A stretch of DNA of 10,620 nt from an uncultured Ruminococcus sp. (lineage in GTDB: Bacteria; Bacillota; Clostridia; Oscillospirales; Ruminococcaceae), in NCBI GenBank assembly GCA_947175005.1, contig CAMWLD010000046.1, forward strand, positions 1 through 10,620, read 5' to 3'. A program made the position numbers and the translations under genes. Position 1 is the first letter of the stretch; the number at the start of each line of letters is the position of its first letter. This document shows positions 5,573 to 10,620 of the stretch, in pieces. Below the pieces are notes generated by a model. That model did no database searches and was not told where the DNA came from. It saw nothing but the letters and a program-made list of their open reading frames with translations.

Positions 5573-7129
5573 TTATCCGATGATCCGTCCCTCGGGTGCG
5601 CCGTTTCTCTTTATCTTCTTTGAAGTAGTCTTGGGGAATTCATTCTCTCTCACACGTATCCTGTGTATCTTCTTGGCGGAGGAAACGCTCTTGTTCACAT
5701 CATTTACCGCTTCCTTTATCTTTTCGTCGATCTCCTCTGCCGACAGAACCTTGCAAGCCTCGGGCGACGGGAATATTTCCGCAGCGATCGTTCCCTCGTC
5801 GCTGTAAACCAGCACTTCGCCGATAATATCCCTGCCCGCAAATTTATTCTCCAGCTCCTCGGGAGAAACATTCTCGCCGTTGGAAAGGATTATGAGATTT
5901 TTCTTTCGCCCTGTGATAAATATGCGGTTTTTCTCGTCAACATACCCAAGGTCGCCTGTGCGCAGCCAGCCGTCGGGGGTAAGTGCCGCCGCTGTTTCCG
6001 CTTCGTCCTTGTAATAGCCTGCCATTACCGAGGGACTTTTTACCATAATTTCTCCGTCCTCGGTCTTGACCGTGGCTCCGTTTACTATAACTCCAACATC
6101 TCCTGCGCATTCCTTATCATTGGGGTCTGCAGTGGAAATTCTCGGCGAGCATTCGGTCATGCCGTACCCTTGTGCCATATTAAAGCCCATGTCAAGATAA
6201 GCCCTCTGAAGCTCGGGACGCAGGTATGCGCCGCCGCTGTAAATGGTCTTTAGCCGTCCGCCGAAAACATTCTGCGCAATGGCAGCCACGGGAATTTCGG
6301 GCTTTGCTTTTTGTGCGGCGCAGATCTGCTTGTAGATAGTTTCCGCGATCATGGGCACTATCAGCATAAGAGTAGGCTTGTACACCTGTAAATTCTTGGT
6401 AATGTGAAGCATGGAATCGTTAAAGCAAAGATTAGCGCCGTACCGCAGCGAGCAGAGAATGTCGCAGGTAAAGCAGTAAATATGATGAATGGGCAGCACG
6501 GACATAACAACGTCCTCGGGACTGCTCTCGTTATCCTGGCACATGGCGTTGTCAATATAATTGCTCTGCAAAAGCATAACACCCTTGCTCTTTCCTGTAG
6601 TTCCCGAGGTGTAAACGATCGCCGCCAGCTCCGAGGGAGAAATTTCGGGAAGCTCCATAGGCTCGCACTCGCCCGTTACTTCATAAATATCCGCCAGGCA
6701 AACATATTCACGCACCTTCGGGCAGTTTTCCTTAATAGCGGGTATCATCTTTTCGTAAAGCTTGTCATAGAAAAATATGCTCACATCCGCTCTGTTAAGC
6801 AGATCGCATATATCCTCGCAGCTAAGCCCCGCGTCCAGAGGCACAGCCACATTTCCGCTTGCCGCCAGCCCGAACCATGCCGTGAGCCAGTTGCTTGAGG
6901 ACGGACCTATCACAGCGCCGTGAAGCTGCCTGCCCGAGGGCATTTCCCCGAACTCTGCCTTTTTCTTTTCAATGTAGCCTGCCGCCCGTCTGACATTTTC
7001 GTAAAATCCCGCAAAGGAAGTCTCGGCAACCTCGCCGCCCTTTATCTCCTTGATAAATACATTGCTGCCGTATTCCCCTGCCGACTCGGTGATAAGATCT
7101 GCCAGTGTCCTGATTTTTGATTTTTCCAT
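5573..7129 (-). CDS. AMP-forming acyl/aminoacyl ligase (stand-alone adenylation enzyme)
   Basis: 518 residues from the ATG at 7129. AAAGGA lies about 12 nt upstream; a GTG at 7138 is an alternative start. Core motifs of the adenylate-forming superfamily are intact and in order: phosphate loop YTSGTTGKSKG (173-183), GYGMTE (321-326), TGD (391-393), the hinge region ITGRKKNLI (406-413) and PKTTSKKIKR (499-508). In the last, Lys505 sits at the catalytic position and Lys504 replaces the usual Gly. The length and the FITGRKKNLIILSNGENVSPEELE stretch fit fatty-acyl/aryl ligases of the FadD type better than NRPS adenylation domains. The expected reaction is carboxylate plus ATP to acyl-AMP, then transfer to a thiol. 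With a carrier protein gene directly upstream and a condensation protein before that, the acceptor is more likely the carrier phosphopantetheine than CoA. The substrate cannot be read from the sequence by eye. Confidence 0.9.
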   Translation of the reverse strand: MEKSKIRTLADLITESAGEYGSNVFIKEIKGGEVAETSFAGFYENVRRAAGYIEKKKAEFGEMPSGRQLHGAVIGPSSSNWLTAWFGLAASGNVAVPLDAGLSCEDICDLLNRADVSIFFYDKLYEKMIPAIKENCPKVREYVCLADIYEVTGECEPMELPEISPSELAAIVYTSGTTGKSKGVMLLQSNYIDNAMCQDNESSPEDVVMSVLPIHHIYCFTCDILCSLRYGANLCFNDSMLHITKNLQVYKPTLMLIVPMIAETIYKQICAAQKAKPEIPVAAIAQNVFGGRLKTIYSGGAYLRPELQRAYLDMGFNMAQGYGMTECSPRISTADPNDKECAGDVGVIVNGATVKTEDGEIMVKSPSVMAGYYKDEAETAAALTPDGWLRTGDLGYVDEKNRIFITGRKKNLIILSNGENVSPEELENKFAGRDIIGEVLVYSDEGTIAAEIFPSPEACKVLSAEEIDEKIKEAVNDVNKSVSSAKKIHRIRVRENEFPKTTSKKIKRNGAPEGRIIG

Positions 7130-7187
7130 AGTGATCACATTTCCTTTCATGGCGTTTAAGCCGTCTGCGGTCGAATTTTCCAAAAGC

Positions 7188-7415
7188 TTACCCTTGCAGT
7201 TCCTCAAAATATTTGATAGCCTCGCCCACTGTGTGAACATCGGCGACCTGAGTCTCGTCAACTGTTATCCCGAACTCCGTTTCAATATCACCCAGCATAC
7301 TCATAAAGTCGTACGAGTTAAAGCCAAGGTCCTCGATAAATCTTGCCTCGGGAGTGATCTTTTCGGGGTCTACATCCACATAATTCTCAATAATTCCTTT
7401 AAGTTTTTCCAGCAT
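7188..7415 (-). CDS. Acyl/peptidyl carrier protein
   Basis: 75 residues from the ATG at 7415, with GGAGG 8 nt upstream; a TTG at 7430 would extend it by five residues but has a worse site. The sequence is a typical four-helix carrier. The attachment site for 4'-phosphopantetheine is Ser34 in DLGFNSYDFMSM. The usual ACP has DSLD there; Asn-Ser-Tyr-Asp resembles carriers of specialised pathways more than the housekeeping fatty acid ACP. It is acidic, cytosolic and 58 bp from the ligase start, so it is the likely holder of the activated acid. No phosphopantetheinyl transferase is in the window. Confidence 0.9.
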   Translation of the reverse strand: MLEKLKGIIENYVDVDPEKITPEARFIEDLGFNSYDFMSMLGDIETEFGITVDETQVADVHTVGEAIKYFEELQG

Positions 7416-7515
7416 TTCTCTTTCCTCCAAATTATAATTTATTTACTTGATCTGTTCGCAAAGCAACAAAGTCACAGAAAGCAATTTTCCTGCCTCGTAA
7501 AATTTTACCGCAGAC

Positions 7516-8922
7516 TCAAATCATTTCCAATATCTCGCCTATAGTCCTGTTCTCGTCCTCAATGCCTCTGAAAAGAACGCGGCAAAGATAATAGTAAAAA
7601 TATTCCATTTCCTGCTCGGTAACAGCGTCCACACGGTACTCGAAGTTGAAGTTGAGACCGTTGTCCTCGGGGCGGTGCATTACCGTTAAATATAAGGGCT
7701 GCCCTGCCACGCCGTTGGTATACCAAAAGCTTTTGTAGGCAATATCGGGCATATCGGGGGTATTCCTGTTAATGGTCAGGGGCTGATAGGTCAAGGAAAT
7801 ACTCTCATAGCTTGTGCCGGGCTTGTATTTCCAGTGCTGTCCCCTTTTCATGATGAGCTCGATAGGGTCGTAGTTCGCATGACGGAATATCTTGTTCTGC
7901 TCGGCTGATATTGCTTTTATACCCTCCAGGAAAGTAACATCAGGCTCAAGTATGGTGCGCATGGGGAAGAAGTGTATCCTTGTGCCTCCGCTGTACTTTT
8001 CCGAAAGAGTGCCCCTGCGTGCAACGCAGCTTTTGATCGTCACATCCTTTTCGTTGTCGTTGAACTTGGACAGCACCGTCCGCATTCCCATAAGCAGCAG
8101 ACTTGCCATAGGCACATTGTAAAGCTCGCAGAATTTCATAAGCCGCATTGACGGCTCTTTTTCCAAAGGATAAACCGATATGGAAGCCTCGGGGCTTTGT
8201 GATACTACCATAGCATACCGCTGATTCGGGTTGCCGTTCTCCCGCCTTTGGGTCAGCAGTCTGCCCTGCCCCGCAAAGTCGGTGTACATAGGCTCGCTCT
8301 CGGCGATCTTAGCCGCCCAGAATTCCTCGTCACGCTTTTTCGCCTCCGAACCCGCCTCATATTCCAGATCCTTTAAAAGCTGCGGGATATAGGGCTTTAA
8401 GGGAGCAGGCTCGGGATAATCGTATTTCATATGGCAGTAATTTTCCAGCACCGCCTTATTAAAACCGATGATCGAAGCGGAATCCATAGTCATATGATCG
8501 ACCTTTAGGTAGATACCGCTGTAGCCGCCGGGCAGCTTTACCATTACCACCTCGTTCATGGGGCTGTTAAAGCGCTCAAAGGGAACGGCAGTCCGCCGCC
8601 GCATAGCAGCGTGAGCCTCCTCCTCGGAGCAGTTCGAGTAATCCTCAAAGGGAATTTCCCTCTCCTCAAAAGGAACAATGTACTGGAACACATTCCCCTC
8701 TTCATCCTGCACAAACCGCAGCCGCATGGTCTCAAACATTTTGTAAGCGGCATATACTGCCTTTTTGAGCACAGCGAAATCCACATCCTGCTGTACATAA
8801 AGCCCCGTGCCTATGCAAAGCACCTGAGTGGGACAGTAGCGGATAGTGTAATAATGCAGCCTCTGTGCGGCGCTGAGCGGGTAGCACTGCATAACAGCGC
8901 CGTTAATATTCAGCTCTTTCAT
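7516..8922 (-). CDS. Stand-alone condensation-domain protein (NRPS C-domain / CoA-dependent acyltransferase superfamily)
   Basis: 468 residues from the ATG at 8922, preferred because CAGGA lies 7 nt upstream; an in-frame ATG at 8943 has no close site. The N-terminal C1-like motif is YPLSAAQRLHYY (14-25). The active-site motif HHxxxDG appears as DHMTMDS (142-148). The catalytic second His (143) and the structural Asp (147) are kept, but the first His is Asp and Gly is Ser. This departure is common in C-superfamily members that make esters or use unusual acceptors. The protein covers both lobes of a C domain and nothing else. By family it should join a carrier-bound acyl group to an amine or hydroxyl. 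It is the first gene of an apparent operon with the carrier protein and ligase (100 and 58 bp gaps). No other NRPS module is present. Confidence 0.85.
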   Translation of the reverse strand: MKELNINGAVMQCYPLSAAQRLHYYTIRYCPTQVLCIGTGLYVQQDVDFAVLKKAVYAAYKMFETMRLRFVQDEEGNVFQYIVPFEEREIPFEDYSNCSEEEAHAAMRRRTAVPFERFNSPMNEVVMVKLPGGYSGIYLKVDHMTMDSASIIGFNKAVLENYCHMKYDYPEPAPLKPYIPQLLKDLEYEAGSEAKKRDEEFWAAKIAESEPMYTDFAGQGRLLTQRRENGNPNQRYAMVVSQSPEASISVYPLEKEPSMRLMKFCELYNVPMASLLLMGMRTVLSKFNDNEKDVTIKSCVARRGTLSEKYSGGTRIHFFPMRTILEPDVTFLEGIKAISAEQNKIFRHANYDPIELIMKRGQHWKYKPGTSYESISLTYQPLTINRNTPDMPDIAYKSFWYTNGVAGQPLYLTVMHRPEDNGLNFNFEYRVDAVTEQEMEYFYYYLCRVLFRGIEDENRTIGEILEMI

Positions 8923-8999
8923 ATTTTTTCCTGCCTTTTCCATTTTTATATTTCTTTATCCTCTTATCTTAATATCTATCCATAAAATTATCCGAACAA

Positions 9000-9039
9000 A
9001 AACTGTTTTATAAAGCAAAAGCCGAGAAGATAACAGTTT
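9000..9039. terminator. Weak AT-rich hairpin after the hydrolase gene
   Basis: AAACTGTT and AACAGTTT arms are separated by about 24 nt and flanked by A/T runs on both sides; on the minus strand TTTTTG follows. It may partly end hydrolase transcription. No convincing promoter for the condensation gene is visible between here and 8922, so read-through from the hydrolase gene is possible. Confidence 0.35.
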
Positions 9040-9052
9040 AAATTTTTGCCTC

Positions 9053-10021
9053 TTAGCCTCTTGCCTCCGGCACATATTTCCCAAGGAAATTCTTTATCTT
9101 TTCCTCATAGCCGTCCTTGTCCTCGTAATAGGCGGCTGCATGAGCGGCGTTGTCAACTATAAGTATCTCCTTAGCGCTGCGGCATTCCTTGTAATTCTGC
9201 TCGCTCATCCACAGGGGAACAAAATCATCCTCCCGCCCGTGAATAAACAGTATCGGAACAGCTGTCACCTTTACGGCGTCAAGAGTGGAATAATCGGAAA
9301 ATCCGTAACCCGCTTTCTTTCTGCAAAGCATATCATTTATATTCATCACAGGGAAAGGCGGCAGATGATAGTCTCTCTTTAAAATATGAGCGAATACATC
9401 ATAGGGGGACGTAAAAGCGCAGTCTGCAATTACCGCCCTTACCGACCTTGACAGCGATGACAGCCCCGCCGTCATAAGAGAGATCGTCGCTCCCATGGAA
9501 ACGCCGTAAAGAACGATCTTTTTCTTTTTATCAAACCGCTCGTCAACATACTCTATCCAGTTGCGGCAGTCAAAGCGGTCGAGAATGCCGAAGCCCACAT
9601 AATCTCCCTCGCTCATGCCGTGGGCACGGTGATCGACTATAAGCACATCATATCCCAGCTTATGAAAAAACACCCCTATAGAAGAGCAGTCCTGCAAGCC
9701 TTTGCCCGTGTAGCCGTGATTGCATATGGCAAGCTTGTCGGTCTCATTCTCGGCAGGCAGGAAATCTCCGTGGAGGGTCAAGCCGTCACGGCTTTTTATT
9801 GTAATATGCTCCAGCTCCTGCGCCGTGAGCCACTCTCTGTTGGGGGTGATTATTTTTTTGTATTCCTCCCACTTTTCCATGTCGGCCATTTCATTGAGGT
9901 CCACTCTTAAAGTGTCCTGCCTGGGTATGACCCTGTTAAAAAGAGTCAGCGCTCCCGCCGTGCAGGCAACTCCTGCGGCTGCCGCCGTGCATAAAAGCGC
10001 ACCCGGTAATAAATTTCCCAT
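9053..10021 (-). CDS. Membrane-anchored alpha/beta hydrolase
   Basis: 322 residues from the ATG at 10021, with GAGGAGG 8 nt upstream; the reading frame is open to 10096 but the extension lacks a site. Residues 5-28 are an Ala/Leu-rich hydrophobic segment followed by Arg, so a signal anchor or signal peptide. The alpha/beta hydrolase domain has the oxyanion region NHGYTGKG (101-108), nucleophile Ser175 in GVSMGA, acidic residue Asp265 in HGREDDFVP, and His294 in DNAAHAAAY. It resembles peptidase S9-like or esterase-type 'YfhR/BEM46' proteins. The reaction is hydrolysis of an ester, amide or thioester; the substrate is unknown. It is 130 bp upstream of the condensation gene on the same strand, so it may release or trim that pathway's product. 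That link is inference. Confidence 0.87.
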   Translation of the reverse strand: MGNLLPGALLCTAAAAGVACTAGALTLFNRVIPRQDTLRVDLNEMADMEKWEEYKKIITPNREWLTAQELEHITIKSRDGLTLHGDFLPAENETDKLAICNHGYTGKGLQDCSSIGVFFHKLGYDVLIVDHRAHGMSEGDYVGFGILDRFDCRNWIEYVDERFDKKKKIVLYGVSMGATISLMTAGLSSLSRSVRAVIADCAFTSPYDVFAHILKRDYHLPPFPVMNINDMLCRKKAGYGFSDYSTLDAVKVTAVPILFIHGREDDFVPLWMSEQNYKECRSAKEILIVDNAAHAAAYYEDKDGYEEKIKNFLGKYVPEARG

Positions 10022-10202
10022 ATATAAGTCCTCCTCTGCTGGAAGCAGGAGTTCAGAGGCAGGAGGCAGGAATATTGCTGCCTTTATGCTCTTCACTCCG
10101 CTTTACTTAGCTTGATAACTTCCAAATTTTTCCCTGAAAATTCGGTTTGCCCAGAAAGCCTCTGATTTAACGGTGATTTGAATGGCCTGCTTTTTGACTT
10201 TC

Positions 10203-10542
10203 CGACTGTCGGTCGAAATTTGGATAAACGCCCCGACTTGCGGTCGAAAAAATGTTATAAATAAATGATTTTCCCGCGGCATTAAACACGGCTGTCGACT
10301 CACGGTCGAAATTTACTTAACAAAATTCCGACTTGCGGTCGAAAAATGCTTAAAAAATTTTTCGGCCTGCGGTCGTTATGAAAATGAATAAAAAATGTGT
10401 TGATTTTGAAGTTAAAATCCGCCCTGCTGTCAGACGTCCGCCGCCTCCGTTTAACATTGTAAATTGAGGGAACAAAACGCTTTTTCGACCGCCGGTCGAT
10501 TTAACTTTTCTATAACCTTAACACTATTTCGACCTATGGTCA
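10203..10542. repeat. Array of about eight CGAC-N5-GTCG palindromes
   Basis: Copies of 13 bp are at 10203, 10234, 10296, 10329, 10363, 10420 (degenerate), 10486 and 10530. Six keep the right half GGTCG exactly and it is usually followed by AAA. The copies at 10234 and 10329 share 19 bp (CCGACTTGCGGTCGAAAAA), while those at 10203 and 10296 share GGTCGAAATTT. So a unit of about 94 bp seems to have been duplicated. Spacing is mainly 31-34 or 57-66 bp, about three or six helical turns. The layout suggests multi-site binding of a dimeric protein: an operator array, a partition site or iterons. Confidence 0.75.
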
Positions 10543-10588
10543 ATCATATTTTTTGTAAAAAAATAACAGAAAAAAATTATATTTTCTG

Positions 10589-10618
10589 TGAACATTTTCT
10601 AATATTATGTGATATAAT
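10589..10618 (+). promoter_or_regulatory. Rightward extended -10 promoter at window edge
   Basis: TATAAT at 10613-10618 is preceded by TG (10610-10611) in the extended -10 position. A weak -35 (TGAACA, 10589-10594) lies 18 bp upstream. It would start transcription just beyond the window, with the palindrome array directly upstream as a likely control region. Confidence 0.6.
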
Positions 10619-10620
10619 GC

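Larger units (their letters stand above)
10022..10620. other. Gene-free region with palindrome array at right edge
   Basis: No coding sequence is convincing here. 10022-10190 contains the hydrolase ribosome binding site and C/T-rich direct repeats (CCTGCCT on the minus strand, 10059-10073). 10203-10542 holds the CGAC-N5-GTCG array in A/T-rich DNA, and a rightward promoter ends the window. No clear promoter for the leftward hydrolase gene was found. Confidence 0.6.

Noticed and set aside
7416..7430. Extended carrier protein start at the TTG (7430)
   Set aside because: The GGAGG site at 7424-7428 overlaps that start and is correctly spaced for the ATG at 7415.
5573..8922. A complete nonribosomal peptide synthetase module
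   Set aside because: The three activities are separate proteins, with no thioesterase, epimerase or second module in the window, and the ligase looks more like a fatty-acyl/aryl ligase than an NRPS A domain.
10103..10303. 66-codon minus-strand frame upstream of the hydrolase
   Set aside because: It reads through the palindrome array, has no convincing ribosome binding site, and its translation shows no family-like features.
10203..10542. CRISPR-like repeat array
   Set aside because: Units are only 13 bp and palindromic, spacing is uneven, the spacers are A/T-rich remnants of duplication, and no cas gene is present.
10203..10542. Spo0A boxes (TGTCGAA)
   Set aside because: The repeated word is GGTCGAA inside a longer palindrome. 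It misses the consensus at the first position in every copy, so a Spo0A reading is not supported.

Overview
The window looks like chromosome of an anaerobic Gram-positive gut bacterium of the Ruminococcus/Oscillospiraceae type. This is inferred from moderate GC, AGGAGG-type ribosome binding sites, three near-perfect sigma-A promoters (TTGACA, 17-18 bp, TATAAT/TAAAAT), and the gene families present. All recognisable genes lie on the minus strand, so they are read from right to left. No rRNA, tRNA, insertion sequence or CRISPR array was seen.

Left part (1-1455): an operon of four small, acidic lipoprotein genes. Neighbouring genes overlap by GTGA, and the last gene overlaps a radical SAM enzyme that runs off the left edge. 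Each small protein has a Lys-rich, Ala-rich signal peptide, a lipobox Cys and one or two Tyr-Gly-Pro-Pro motifs. A consensus promoter at 1427-1455 drives the operon. This resembles the little-studied rSAM/lipoprotein arrangement (TIGR04133/TIGR04134, named from memory). Here, however, the lipoprotein has been amplified into four tandem variants. It is the most interesting system in the window.

Second block (1457-4622): a 982-residue fused ABC transporter of MacB/FtsX type with an unusually large extracytoplasmic domain. It has its own terminator and a consensus promoter. A perfect 12-bp inverted repeat lies just downstream of that promoter and looks like a repressor operator.

Third block (4690-10021): a monocistronic SCP2-fold lipid-binding protein, then an apparent operon of three stand-alone assembly-line parts: a condensation-domain protein, an acyl carrier protein and an AMP-forming acyl/aminoacyl ligase. 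A membrane-anchored alpha/beta hydrolase precedes them. Together they suggest activation of a carboxylic acid, loading onto the carrier, and condensation with an unknown acceptor to make a small amide or ester. The product is not known.

Right edge (10022-10620): no gene seen. It holds about eight copies of a CGAC-N5-GTCG palindrome, mostly 31-34 or about 60 bp apart, upstream of a rightward promoter at the very end of the window.
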